DNA from: JAGXKT01 sp964531695
Lineage (GTDB): Bacteria; Planctomycetota; Phycisphaerae; SM23-33
Length of the DNA: 64,000 bases
Direction: 5' to 3'
NCBI GenBank assembly: GCA_964531695.1
Contig: CAZHEH010000010.1
Coordinates: 1 to 64,000, forward strand
Part shown: positions 1 through 8,674 of the stretch, piece after piece
Layout: each line of letters starts with the position of its first letter
How positions within the stretch are numbered: the stretch's first letter is position 1
Made by a program: the position numbers and the translations under genes
Notes under the pieces: model-generated
What the model was told of the DNA's origin: nothing
The model's database searches: none
The model's input: only the letters and a program-made list of their open reading frames with translations

Positions 1-1438
1 CCGGCTGAGAACCGTCCATGTCCGACAGGTCCATCGTGATGCTCGCGGCGTCCTCGGCATAGAAAACGCCGCGAGTCCTGTCCGGACTCATCAAGCAGTG
101 GGCCGACGATGTGTCCTTTTGCGGCGTCAGCGTGTCGTCGAATCGGTCCCGCCAGAACGTAAAGCAGGTCTTGAAGTACTCGGGATGCGAGTACCGATCC
201 CTGGACCAATCGCCCTTATTGCCGAAGATCGCGCTGACACCCCCGGCCATGTTGCACAGCCACATCTGCCGCCGGAGCGTCTCCTCTGAGCCGAGCCGCT
301 TGATCCACCATCGCTCGTCGAAGGCGTGCGGCTTGTGTTCGTTGGACGCGACGCACTTGACCAAGTCCTCGTACGACGCCCCGCGGAACCAGTGCCCGCG
401 CGAGTAGAAGTCGGCCTCCGGCCAATATGTGTACTTGATATTTCCACCTTGGTCGCGGGCGCCGAGCATGTGACGATAGGCCATGTGCTCGCGCAGATAT
501 GTGCCCCATCCGCGTAGCTCTTTCGTGTTGACGTGCTCGGGGTTGTCGTAGCCGTAGCCCATGATCCAGCCCGGCAATGGGCCCAGGCGAGCGCCGATGT
601 ACCGCAGCAATCGGCGTTCCTCCTTGGTGGCCGCGCCCGCCTTGCCGAAAGCGCGTCGGGCGCTTTGTCGCCGCCCGCTGTCCCCGCAATACCACAGATG
701 CAACAGACCGTCCCGGGCATACGCACCCGAGATCATCTTCTCCAGAACGGCGAACGACCTCAGGTCTGGATCGCGCTTGTGAAACTTCGAGCCGCCGTCC
801 CGGTCGACCCAGTACCCGGCCATGAAGACGAACACGCCGTTGAAGCCCTCGTCATCCATCCATACCTTGAGGTTCTCGTCGATCTCCTCGGCACTCCAGT
901 TGAAGCTTCGCTTCTCGAACCCCATGCGGAAGTGCGGCACGAACGCGACGACCGCGCCGTCGTTGCCCTGACGGCGCGCCCACTTGTTGCCGATATTGGT
1001 TACAAAGCCATATGCCTCCGCGTCCGGATTCGGCCCGACCGTGACGGTGCCGCGCTTGCCGTCCAACTCGGGATCCTTGGTCGTGCCCTTCTCGCCATCT
1101 GCCCGCGTGACGAAAGCCCATTCGCCCGTCCGCGTACCCGTGAAGCGGAATTTCCATGTGTCCTCCCCCCCGTAAAACATCTCGGTGGTGCGCGTCTCCT
1201 CCCCGGACTCGTGGGTGAATATCACCCTCGCAACCAGATCAAACGGGTTGCCCTCGTAAGAGTCGTTCGCGAGTTCCCATTCGAGCGTGGGCGACCAAAG
1301 CGACGTCTTGCTGTCGCCGAACTCCGCGGGGGAGATCAGGCCGGCCGTACCTCCGTCATCCGCGCCCGTGGCCGCGATCCCGACACCGCCAAACACCACG
1401 AGCCATACCCAAGCTGCTCTTGACCAAATACTGTCCAT
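1..1438 (-). CDS. Secreted glycoside hydrolase-like protein with N-terminal DUF5060 domain (3' end cut by window)
   Basis: Reading from the ATG at 1438, 479 codons stay open to the window edge, so the C-terminus is missing. The start is set by a purine-rich Shine-Dalgarno, GAGAGGTGG, just upstream. A signal peptide covers about residues 1-25 (hydrophobic stretch AAWVWLVVFGG). Residues about 35-115 match DUF5060, the beta-sandwich found in front of TIM-barrel glycoside hydrolases: the run LWSPTLEWEL and later GEWAFVTRADG are typical. The following segment has WSAEEIDENLKVWMDDEGFN and a Trp/Asp/His-rich barrel-like pattern, as in DUF4038-type hydrolases. The substrate cannot be read from the sequence. 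It is the last gene seen in the minus-strand block of secreted proteins, 191 bases after the pectate-lyase-like gene, so a shared role in plant or algal polysaccharide breakdown is inferred. Confidence 0.75.
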   Translation of the reverse strand, partial: MDSIWSRAAWVWLVVFGGVGIAATGADDGGTAGLISPAEFGDSKTSLWSPTLEWELANDSYEGNPFDLVARVIFTHESGEETRTTEMFYGGEDTWKFRFTGTRTGEWAFVTRADGEKGTTKDPELDGKRGTVTVGPNPDAEAYGFVTNIGNKWARRQGNDGAVVAFVPHFRMGFEKRSFNWSAEEIDENLKVWMDDEGFNGVFVFMAGYWVDRDGGSKFHKRDPDLRSFAVLEKMISGAYARDGLLHLWYCGDSGRRQSARRAFGKAGAATKEERRLLRYIGARLGPLPGWIMGYGYDNPEHVNTKELRGWGTYLREHMAYRHMLGARDQGGNIKYTYWPEADFYSRGHWFRGASYEDLVKCVASNEHKPHAFDERWWIKRLGSEETLRRQMWLCNMAGGVSAIFGNKGDWSRDRYSHPEYFKTCFTFWRDRFDDTLTPQKDTSSAHCLMSPDRTRGVFYAEDAASITMDLSDMDGSQP

Positions 1439-1629
1439 GGCGTCCACCTCTCGATCCATACTCATTACGATCATCCGCCCGGCGAAGCGGCCGCAACTCC
1501 GGGGCCGTCACGGGAGCCATGGCCCGCGCCGCCGACACCATGCCGACGATCGGGCGGGTCTTGGCCGATGCAGTTGACACAACTTCGAGCATGATCTCGC
1601 CGGCTCGACGGTTACGTTCGGCGAAGACT

Positions 1630-4600
1630 CTACTTCGCCATCACCGCCGCGCCCCAGGTGCTCGGCCTCTTGAAGCCCTGGTCCTTGTTCTTGTCGGCCA
1701 GGAACTGCGCCGCCGGCTTGCCGTCGTCGACAATGACTACGTTGAAGCCGATCTTGGACCCGGATTCCATATTCGCCGGCGAGAGCAGCTTCGCCGGGAT
1801 CATGAACTCGACGGCATAGCCCTGGGTGGTCTTCGCCCAGGCCGCCTTGATCAGGTTCTGGCGGGGCCGGTCGTATCCCCAGACTTCCACGGACGCGTCC
1901 CCTCGCTCCCCCTCGGCCGTGGGGCCGACCGTCAACTGGAGCGTCTTGCCGTCCTCGTCCGCGCGGGCGAAGTCCTTCTCGATGAAGATCTCCAGGCAAT
2001 CGGCCTTGTACAGGTCGTACGAGGCGCCCTCGACCGAGTCATCCACAATTACGGCCGAGCCGCAAAGCCCCTGCTCGCACCAAGCGAATCGCACGCCGCT
2101 GGCCTTGACGCCTTCCAGTGGCATCGGCAGCGAGCCCACGCCTTCCCAGTCATCCAAATCAGCGTCGATGGCGATCTCGCGCGGGGCCGGAGGAAACCCA
2201 AGGGGGTCGGCAACGGTGCCGGCCCCCTCAATCGAACCGTCGCCGACCGGCGGACTCGCCGGGTGTCCATCCGTGGAGAGCACGTAGATCTGCTCCACGG
2301 CTTCCCGGCCGGGCAGCGCCCGGCCGTCGCGGAAGCAGCGTGCCCGAACCTTGCGGCTCTCCGTCAGCGTGACGGGCCGCTCGTAGAGCATCGACTCGCC
2401 GTCGGGCGCCGTGCCGTCCAGCGTATACCGGATACTCACATCCGGGCTTCCGCCGTCTTCGACCCGGACCTTCATGGTTATCGATGCAGAGCCGTCGGTC
2501 GCCCTGCCGCCTTCGGGGCCTTCGATCTCCACCGACCAGCGGGCGCCGCGGCTCAACGCCTCATCCGGTATCCGCTCCTTCTCGAGACCCGGGCCCTTCC
2601 ACATGACCTGAAGGCCCTCGCCGCCGCGGCTTTCGAAGAAGCCGACGCGTATGCGGTGCTTCCCCGCCTTCAGGTTGATCCGGCCGGCCGCCGTCAGCAT
2701 GCCGTGCGGCAGGTCATTGTCCACGACCAGTTCCTCGCCGATATACAGAACGCTGCCATCGTCGGAAGCGGTGTAGAACGTGTACATGCCGTCTCGCGGC
2801 ACCTCGACGTATCCGTCGAACCAGAGCGCGAAGTTGTCGTCGGCCGAAGCCATCTCCAGCCCGAAGTTCTTGGCAAAGCCCGTCTTCTTCGGCTCCAACT
2901 CGTCGGGGTCCGGAACAGCGCCCCACGCGCCCTCGTAGTAGCGGTACCGCAGACCCGGCGTGGTGGCCTCCACGCGATCGGGCTCTCGCGGGCGGACGAA
3001 ACGGTAGGTCTCCTCGCCGACGCCGCCGCCCTGCCGACCCCAGAAGCACCTCGCCTTGACCGTCGTGGTCTCGCTCAACTTGAACGGCCCGGAGTAACGC
3101 TTCGAGGCCAAGGTCGGCTCGCTTCCGTCCAGCGTGTACCGGACGGCAACCTCATCGCTCGCCACGCCCTCGGGCAGCTTCAAAGCAACGGTGACTTCCG
3201 TGCCGTGAGACCACACGTCGCCTTCAGGGAAGACTTGCGGCCAGCGGCGGCGCATGCGGTCGTCGATCGTGGCCTCTTCGTTGATCGCGCTGTACAGGCC
3301 GAGGTTGAGGTTGTTCGGCCGGACGCGGAACTCCTTGACCTGATCCCCGCGGATCTCAATGCCTTGCAGCCCACGTGCCTTTCCGCCGGCCCAGGCGTAC
3401 TGGAAATACGTGGCCGTCAGGGACGCATCCTTTGTGATCCAATAGGGCACGCCCCGAGACATGTCCACGCCCGGCAGCGGCGGCGCTCCGTGCCATTGGT
3501 AGTCCGTCGGCCCGAAATGGTCCCGGAAGAAACCACCCAGGATCTCGGTCTTCCCGCCGTCGGTGGTCACGGCATGCACGGCCGGGGCTTCGGTCTTGAA
3601 CCCCAGCACGCAGACGTCGGCGCCGTGATTGCGGATGTAGGTACACGGCAGTTTGCCGTCCCCGAAGGGGTTGTTCTCCATGTTGCACTGGCGGACGACG
3701 ACCTTCGCCGGGGCGACGAACGTCGAATAGCCCATGCCCTCGTCGATGAAGATCTTCCGCGCCTCGGGTGTGTTGCGATAGCCCATGTAGCGTGTCGACT
3801 GGAAGTACACCGTCCGCGGCGTGGCAATCTCGGCGCCGATCGCGCCTCCGTTGGCGTTGATCCATTCGACGGAAATCGGGTGTTCCCCCTCTCCCTCGAA
3901 GCGCAGCACGGGCTTGTCGGCCTCGACGAACTCCCGGCCGGGACCGTGAATCGTCGTGCCGAAGCCGAAGCCGATCATCCGCCGCACGTTGCCGCGAACC
4001 CGAATCGTGTCGCTGACGTTGTAGTCTCCGCCCGGCACGAAGAACAACGTTCTCGCGCCCGAGTCGATTGCGGCCTGAATCGTCTCGGTGTCGTCCTCGG
4101 CCGAGTCATCGACGACTTTCCATCGGGACCGGGGCTCCTCGAACACCGGCGGCGGGCTCTCCGCCAGGCGCAGCGCTCGCATAGGAGTGCCTCGATAGAC
4201 CCGGTGCTTCTCGCCAAATACCTTTTCGTCGATGGAGGCGCCCGGAACGGCCCGGCCCCCCATCTTCAACGCGGAGCGGTAACCCTCCGTTCGAATATGG
4301 CTCAACAGACCCGCGCCCTTGACCTGCTCGATGGCGCAGTGCTCGCGCGAGCCGCCGGTGAGTTCCGCGCCGATCATCGCCAGATTGGCGATGCCGCCGT
4401 CGTTTCGGACCGCGGGCACCTTGTTCTCGCTGACCAGGTTGTGGATCGTCACCGGGAAGCGGTTCAGGATCCCCACCTCATTCTGGTTTCTCAGCGTGAT
4501 GTCCACGAGCGTCCCGTGCGAGACATTGCCCGTAGTCTTGATGCCGATGTCAAAGCCCTCGATCGTGACGCGCCGCAGCATGCCGGGACCGAACTCCGTG

Positions 4601-5193
4601 GAGGACAGATCGATCCCCACCGGTCCGCTGCCGTCGCCCGAACGAACCACCACGTCGCCGACGTACCCGTAGTTGTGGGTCGTGTATTCGATTCCCACGG
4701 CGCCGGGGTTGCCCTTGCCGGTGTCTACGGTCATATCCAGGATGTAGTTCCCGAACGCGGCATTGGCGCGGCTGTCCCGGCCGTACTTCGCCTTCGTATG
4801 AGCCGCCCACAGGACCGGCTTCGATTTGCCCCTGCCGAATCCGTCGCATTTATCCTTGAGCTTGATGACCGTCTTGTCCGCGCCGTCGCCGACGAACCAG
4901 GTTCGCCGCCCCCAGCCGATGGTGTCACTGACGACGTACGTTCCCTCGGGAACGTAGATGACCATGTACTCGAAGGGATCCGCCTTGCGTGCCGCCAGGG
5001 CTTTCCGAAACGCCGCGGTGTCGTCGGTGACCCCGTCGCCCTTCGCGCCCAGGTTCTTCACACTCCGCCACTCGCAGTACCTCTGACTCTTAGGGAAATC
5101 CTCAGGCCGTACCGGCGTCGCGGCGAACACGCACGAAGCGAATGCCGCGACCACGCACAGCGTCAGGACCGTTGATCCCATCAGCTTTCTCAT
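1630..5193 (-). CDS. Secreted multidomain pectate-lyase-fold protein (two beta-helix domains, PA14, chitobiase-like and CBM9-like domains)
   Basis: A protein of 1187 residues with a signal peptide (about 1-24, cleavage near CVFA-ATP). The start has AAGGA seven bases upstream. Residues about 40-330 begin with NLGAKGDGVTDDTAAFRKAL, the hallmark of the Pectate_lyase_3 fold. A second copy starts near residue 360 (DDTETIQAAIDSGART). A chitobiase-like beta-sandwich follows (RYTLDGSEPT, about 690-760), then a PA14 domain (about 765-880, FYTASDDGSVLYI), a second chitobiase-like domain (RYTLDGTAPDG) and a C-terminal CBM9-like domain (IAIDADLDDWEG). The accessory domains match those in the neighbouring paralogs C, E and F. 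The protein is probably an extracellular polysaccharide lyase or hydrolase; which of the two beta-helix domains is catalytic cannot be told. It probably shares a transcript with the genes upstream. Confidence 0.85.
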   Translation of the reverse strand: MRKLMGSTVLTLCVVAAFASCVFAATPVRPEDFPKSQRYCEWRSVKNLGAKGDGVTDDTAAFRKALAARKADPFEYMVIYVPEGTYVVSDTIGWGRRTWFVGDGADKTVIKLKDKCDGFGRGKSKPVLWAAHTKAKYGRDSRANAAFGNYILDMTVDTGKGNPGAVGIEYTTHNYGYVGDVVVRSGDGSGPVGIDLSSTEFGPGMLRRVTIEGFDIGIKTTGNVSHGTLVDITLRNQNEVGILNRFPVTIHNLVSENKVPAVRNDGGIANLAMIGAELTGGSREHCAIEQVKGAGLLSHIRTEGYRSALKMGGRAVPGASIDEKVFGEKHRVYRGTPMRALRLAESPPPVFEEPRSRWKVVDDSAEDDTETIQAAIDSGARTLFFVPGGDYNVSDTIRVRGNVRRMIGFGFGTTIHGPGREFVEADKPVLRFEGEGEHPISVEWINANGGAIGAEIATPRTVYFQSTRYMGYRNTPEARKIFIDEGMGYSTFVAPAKVVVRQCNMENNPFGDGKLPCTYIRNHGADVCVLGFKTEAPAVHAVTTDGGKTEILGGFFRDHFGPTDYQWHGAPPLPGVDMSRGVPYWITKDASLTATYFQYAWAGGKARGLQGIEIRGDQVKEFRVRPNNLNLGLYSAINEEATIDDRMRRRWPQVFPEGDVWSHGTEVTVALKLPEGVASDEVAVRYTLDGSEPTLASKRYSGPFKLSETTTVKARCFWGRQGGGVGEETYRFVRPREPDRVEATTPGLRYRYYEGAWGAVPDPDELEPKKTGFAKNFGLEMASADDNFALWFDGYVEVPRDGMYTFYTASDDGSVLYIGEELVVDNDLPHGMLTAAGRINLKAGKHRIRVGFFESRGGEGLQVMWKGPGLEKERIPDEALSRGARWSVEIEGPEGGRATDGSASITMKVRVEDGGSPDVSIRYTLDGTAPDGESMLYERPVTLTESRKVRARCFRDGRALPGREAVEQIYVLSTDGHPASPPVGDGSIEGAGTVADPLGFPPAPREIAIDADLDDWEGVGSLPMPLEGVKASGVRFAWCEQGLCGSAVIVDDSVEGASYDLYKADCLEIFIEKDFARADEDGKTLQLTVGPTAEGERGDASVEVWGYDRPRQNLIKAAWAKTTQGYAVEFMIPAKLLSPANMESGSKIGFNVVIVDDGKPAAQFLADKNKDQGFKRPSTWGAAVMAK

Positions 5194-5285
5194 GGCTCGT
5201 TCCTTATTCTTGAGTTACGGTATCGGAAGTCTCACACGTTGCCGATTGTCAGCGGCCTTTGCGATACCCAACGCAGGTGCAGGTT

Positions 5286-6959
5286 TCAGTCCACGTCCGC
5301 GCAGTACGCCGAAGCACGCAGCCGGTGCTTCATGATCTCGATCGCTTTGGCCATATCCAGTTTCGTCACCAGCTTCTCGGGGGTCGAATCCCCGAATGAT
5401 ACGTTCTTCCACGTGCTGTGAAGGTCAATGTCGGGCAGGACAAGCCCGCCTTCGTCCATGTCCCGGAACGACACGCCGTTCAACGACAGTTCCTCCTCCA
5501 TGCACGCGATGCTGATCCTGCCGAGAAGCTCTCGGTAGGCCGCGGTCTGACGCTCGCCCTCCACGCCGCGGATGTGATCGCCGAAGCCCTCCTTGCCGTG
5601 CGAGCAGAAGACCAGGCGTGCGGCATCCGGGTCAGCGCTGTGCGTCTCAATCCGCGCGCCGGGCCCGACGCGGAGACTGACGTACGACGGCCAGTCGGCC
5701 GTGTCCGCCCCGTCCCACCACGGCGCGATCCGCTCCTCCTCATAGCCGATCTGGCGAATCGTGCCCTGCCAGTCCGTGCTGCTCAGCCCGACGTAGCAGT
5801 TCCTCGCGATCGGACGGTACGGTCCGCCGGCCCGAAGCGTGCCGAATACGGCCATGTCGTCCATCGCAAGGTAGTTGCTGTGCTTGGCCAGAATCGCGCC
5901 GTCCTGCATCTGGATGACCGCGTCCCGGAAAATCGTCTGCGTGCATCGCGGGCCGATCGACAGCAGACTGTCCTCCGAGACGATGAGCACGCCGCGGATG
6001 AACTGCGTCTCGTCGCCGGTGCGCGCGGACCCGATCAGCTCGACCGACGCCTTCGGGTCGTCCTTGCGGAAGACCAGCTTCCGGGCGAAGTGCTTGCCCC
6101 GGAAGTAGCCCGGCTTGCCGGCCTCCGCCCCGTCATTCGTAATCTTGCGTATGTCCTGTGCCTCGGGCATCCGGGGCCCGCCGACGATGAATGTGTGCTT
6201 GACGCCCCGGATCGTGGCCTGCCCCCCGCCGTCGAACTCGGCGTGCTCGGAGACCCAGACATTGCCGTAGCCCCCGTCCAGCTTGAAGGTGAGACCGCCG
6301 TTGGACTCGACCGTCACGTGCCGCGGCCTGGCCGAACCGAGATCCTTGTTGACAAGGCGAACCGAGTACCGCTTGCCGGCCGCGGGAATGAGCATATCGA
6401 CGTGGGGGCCGACGATCGCCTTGTACTTGGTGGGACGGAACGTCGGCGGCCGACGCGATTCGTACTCGTAGGGCACGAACGCCCCAACCCGTTCGCCGTT
6501 CATGAGCCAGTTGCCCGGCTGCCCGAATCGCCCGGTCCTGCCGGGCTTCGCCCAGACCATCAGCCGCTTGGGCTTCTCCCACGTCTCCGTCGTGTAGGCG
6601 GGCTTGTGCCCCTCAGCGGGCGGAGCGTCCGGCCATTCGACCTGTCCAAGGAGCTTCCTGTCCTCTTCCGTCAGCTCACGCTTCGGGTTCAGCTCCTCGC
6701 GCTCGCAGTCTACCGTCAGCGCATGGACGTGGTCCTTCAGGAACGACCGCACCGTCGCTAGACGCGGCGAATAGACGATCAGGTGGTCATCCATATCGAA
6801 CTGCACGGCCAGTTTGCCGGCGACCTCCGTCCCGTCCACCAGCTCGATGGTGCAGGGCTTCAGCTCCAGTTCCGGTCCGTCATCTGATCGGGCGTACGCC
6901 GCCGCGGATATCAGAACGCCGACGGCGGATATAAGCATAACCCTCGTGCAGCGATTCAT
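5286..6959 (-). CDS. Secreted tandem paralog A (conserved N-module plus beta-helix-like body)
   Basis: 557 residues. The ATG at 6959 is chosen over a longer frame because it begins a clean signal peptide (MNRCTRVMLISAVGVLISAA) and has GGAG nine bases upstream. Residues about 28-130 are the N-module shared by six neighbouring genes (CTIELVDGTEV, HLIVYSPRLATVRSFLKDHV, then EEDRKLLG and PAYTTETW). The rest is beta-rich and repetitive (HVTVESNGGL, GNVWVSEHAEFDGGG, GVKHTFIVGG) and looks like a right-handed beta-helix. It has no PA14 or chitobiase-like domain. The body groups with paralogs C and F through the shared GPRC-x-Q element, not with its immediate neighbour B. A TATAAT lies 34 bases upstream, so it may be transcribed separately as well as from the operon. 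Function is not recognised. Confidence 0.8.
   Translation of the reverse strand: MNRCTRVMLISAVGVLISAAAYARSDDGPELELKPCTIELVDGTEVAGKLAVQFDMDDHLIVYSPRLATVRSFLKDHVHALTVDCEREELNPKRELTEEDRKLLGQVEWPDAPPAEGHKPAYTTETWEKPKRLMVWAKPGRTGRFGQPGNWLMNGERVGAFVPYEYESRRPPTFRPTKYKAIVGPHVDMLIPAAGKRYSVRLVNKDLGSARPRHVTVESNGGLTFKLDGGYGNVWVSEHAEFDGGGQATIRGVKHTFIVGGPRMPEAQDIRKITNDGAEAGKPGYFRGKHFARKLVFRKDDPKASVELIGSARTGDETQFIRGVLIVSEDSLLSIGPRCTQTIFRDAVIQMQDGAILAKHSNYLAMDDMAVFGTLRAGGPYRPIARNCYVGLSSTDWQGTIRQIGYEEERIAPWWDGADTADWPSYVSLRVGPGARIETHSADPDAARLVFCSHGKEGFGDHIRGVEGERQTAAYRELLGRISIACMEEELSLNGVSFRDMDEGGLVLPDIDLHSTWKNVSFGDSTPEKLVTKLDMAKAIEIMKHRLRASAYCADVD
6658..6867 (-). repeat. N-module coding repeat, copy in paralog A (near-identical copy in B at about 8340-8548)
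   Basis: Aligning this block by eye with the same part of paralog B gives roughly ten mismatches in about 205 bases, far fewer than elsewhere in the two genes. More diverged copies lie at about 10765-10970 (C), 12425-12620 (D), 15405-15610 (E) and 17795-17995 (F). The block encodes the stretch from CTIELVDG to EEDRKLLG. The opening looks like a small SH3-like beta barrel and the ending resembles SHD1-type domains, both as inference only. Confidence 0.7.
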
Positions 6960-6992
6960 CGGCAGTTTCTCCGTGGACTGTGCCGCGGCGGA

Positions 6993-7021
6993 ATTATACT
7001 GGCTAGAGACGTATGCGTCGC
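6993..7021 (-). promoter_or_regulatory. Candidate promoter of paralog A
   Basis: On the minus strand a perfect TATAAT (6998-6993) stands 17 bases from GCGACG, which matches half of the -35 consensus. The -10 lies 34 bases before the ATG at 6959, inside the 134-base spacer, the longest between the paralogs. Confidence 0.4.
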
Positions 7022-7093
7022 CATTCCTCATGCGGTCTTCGGGCGCATTGAACTTGAACCCTTCGAGCGCCTGGGCGCCAACTGCCCCGGCCC

Positions 7094-8644
7094 TCACTTA
7101 TCTTCTTCCGGCAACGAGTCAAAGAGGTCTTCCTTCGGAGCGGCGTTGTCGGTCCCGAAAAAGACATTTTCCCAACGCTCTTGTATCTCTGGATGGGCGA
7201 GATGAATGCCACCGCGATGCACATCGTCGAAGGATACGGCGTTCAGTGTCAGTCTCCCGTGCACTTCAATCTCAATCTTTCGGGGAAAGGCCATGTAATC
7301 CTTGCCGCTTTCGCTCTTCATGCGGGCCCGTTGCCACGTGTTCTCGCGTTCGTGCCAGTGGATCACCAATCTGGTCGTCCGCGGGTCGTCGGTGTGAACC
7401 TGCACATCCGCGTCCGGTCGGAAGACCAATCCCGGCGCCGCCCGTTTGACCGACGGCCCATCCATGTCGTAGTGGGAACGGTCCTTGAAGCTGATTCCCA
7501 GGATGCAGTCTTTGGTTATGGGATGCTCCTTTGTGCCCGCCTCAATGCGCCCTTCGACGATCAAGTCATTGTCGTAATACACAGAGTTGCTCGTCTTGCA
7601 GAACATGCTGCCCGAGTGCAATCGAAGCACCGCCTCCTCGCCGATTCTCTGAGTAGATCGTTTGCCGGGCATCAGTTGCGCTCCCGGCGCCACGATGGTA
7701 ACTCCCGAGGGCATTTGCAGGTCGTCGCTGGTCTGTGTCGTGCCGACAAACTCCACCGAGGCATCTCGGACCTTTTGCACGCGGAGGTACTGGGCAACGC
7801 TATAGCCGATTCCATTAACGTACTTTGTTGCGGGGTAGCCTGCCTGCAGGGCGTTGTTCTGTTCGGCAGTAAAAGGCGGCTTGTCGTTGAGGAAGAACGT
7901 GTCGCGGTCGCCCTTGAGCGCGATGGTGTAGCGCACTCGCAGTCTGCCAAGACGAACAATACGCACATTGCCCGTAACAGTCAGAGTGCTGGTATTCAGC
8001 TTGGCGTTGTTGCCGATGCTGATGTGCCGCGCTTTGAAGCCACCTCGATTGCGGCTGCTGTACCTGACCGTGTAGGATGCGCCGGCGGCGGGAAGAACGA
8101 TATCGGTGTTCAGATCAAAGGCATCCCCGTCCGCTCTCCGCTTCTCCTTGTCAAACTGCATCGAGACCAGCTCTTCACCGTTGAGCATCCAGTTCCCCGG
8201 TTCTTCCAACCTCCCGCTTTCTCCCGGTTTGGCCCAGATCAGCAGTTGTTTTGGCGGCCCCCATGTTTCCATAGTATACGCCGGCTTGCGACCCGCTTCG
8301 GGCGGCTCGTCAAACCAGGGCACGCGGCCCAGCAGTTTCCTGTCCTCTTCCGTCAGCTCGCGCTTGGGGTTCAGCTCCTCGCGCTCGCCGTCTACCGTCA
8401 GCGCATGGACGTGGTCCTTCAGGAACGACCGTACCGTCGCCAGACGCGGCGAATAGACGATCAGGTGGTCATCCATCTCGAACTGCACGGCCAGCTTGCC
8501 CTCGACCTCCGTCCCGTCCACCAGCTCGATCGTGCAGGGCTTCAGCTTAAGCTCCGGCGCCTCGTCGTCCGCCATCCCGGCGCGCGCACAGATAGAAACC
8601 ACGGCCACGTACGCCATCACGATTCGCATCGCGTTCCGTTGCAT
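7094..8644 (-). CDS. Secreted tandem paralog B (conserved N-module plus beta-helix-like body)
   Basis: 516 residues from the ATG at 8644, which has GAGG nine bases upstream; a TTG at 8659 would add five residues. A signal peptide covers about residues 1-25, ending in ARAGMA. The N-module (about 28-130) is almost identical to that of paralog A at DNA level. The body is beta-rich (ARHISIGNNAKL, GDRDTFFLNDKPPF, VAQYLRVQKV) and carries EGRIEAGTKEHPIT, a turn motif often seen in bacterial right-handed beta-helix proteins. The body is closest to paralog D (VAQYLRV, IEAGT-x-x-HPIT). It ends with LAHPEIQERWENVFFG, equivalent to the ends of the other helix domains, and has no C-terminal accessory domain. 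It lies 15 to 30 bases downstream of paralog C. Function unknown. Confidence 0.8.
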   Translation of the reverse strand: MQRNAMRIVMAYVAVVSICARAGMADDEAPELKLKPCTIELVDGTEVEGKLAVQFEMDDHLIVYSPRLATVRSFLKDHVHALTVDGEREELNPKRELTEEDRKLLGRVPWFDEPPEAGRKPAYTMETWGPPKQLLIWAKPGESGRLEEPGNWMLNGEELVSMQFDKEKRRADGDAFDLNTDIVLPAAGASYTVRYSSRNRGGFKARHISIGNNAKLNTSTLTVTGNVRIVRLGRLRVRYTIALKGDRDTFFLNDKPPFTAEQNNALQAGYPATKYVNGIGYSVAQYLRVQKVRDASVEFVGTTQTSDDLQMPSGVTIVAPGAQLMPGKRSTQRIGEEAVLRLHSGSMFCKTSNSVYYDNDLIVEGRIEAGTKEHPITKDCILGISFKDRSHYDMDGPSVKRAAPGLVFRPDADVQVHTDDPRTTRLVIHWHERENTWQRARMKSESGKDYMAFPRKIEIEVHGRLTLNAVSFDDVHRGGIHLAHPEIQERWENVFFGTDNAAPKEDLFDSLPEEDK

Positions 8645-8674
8645 ATTCCTATGCCTCAATGCAAGCTCTCCATG

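Noticed and set aside
1420..5175. Plus-strand open frame of 1251 codons opposite the pectate-lyase-like gene
   Set aside because: Antisense shadow; the minus strand has signal peptide, ribosome site and known folds.
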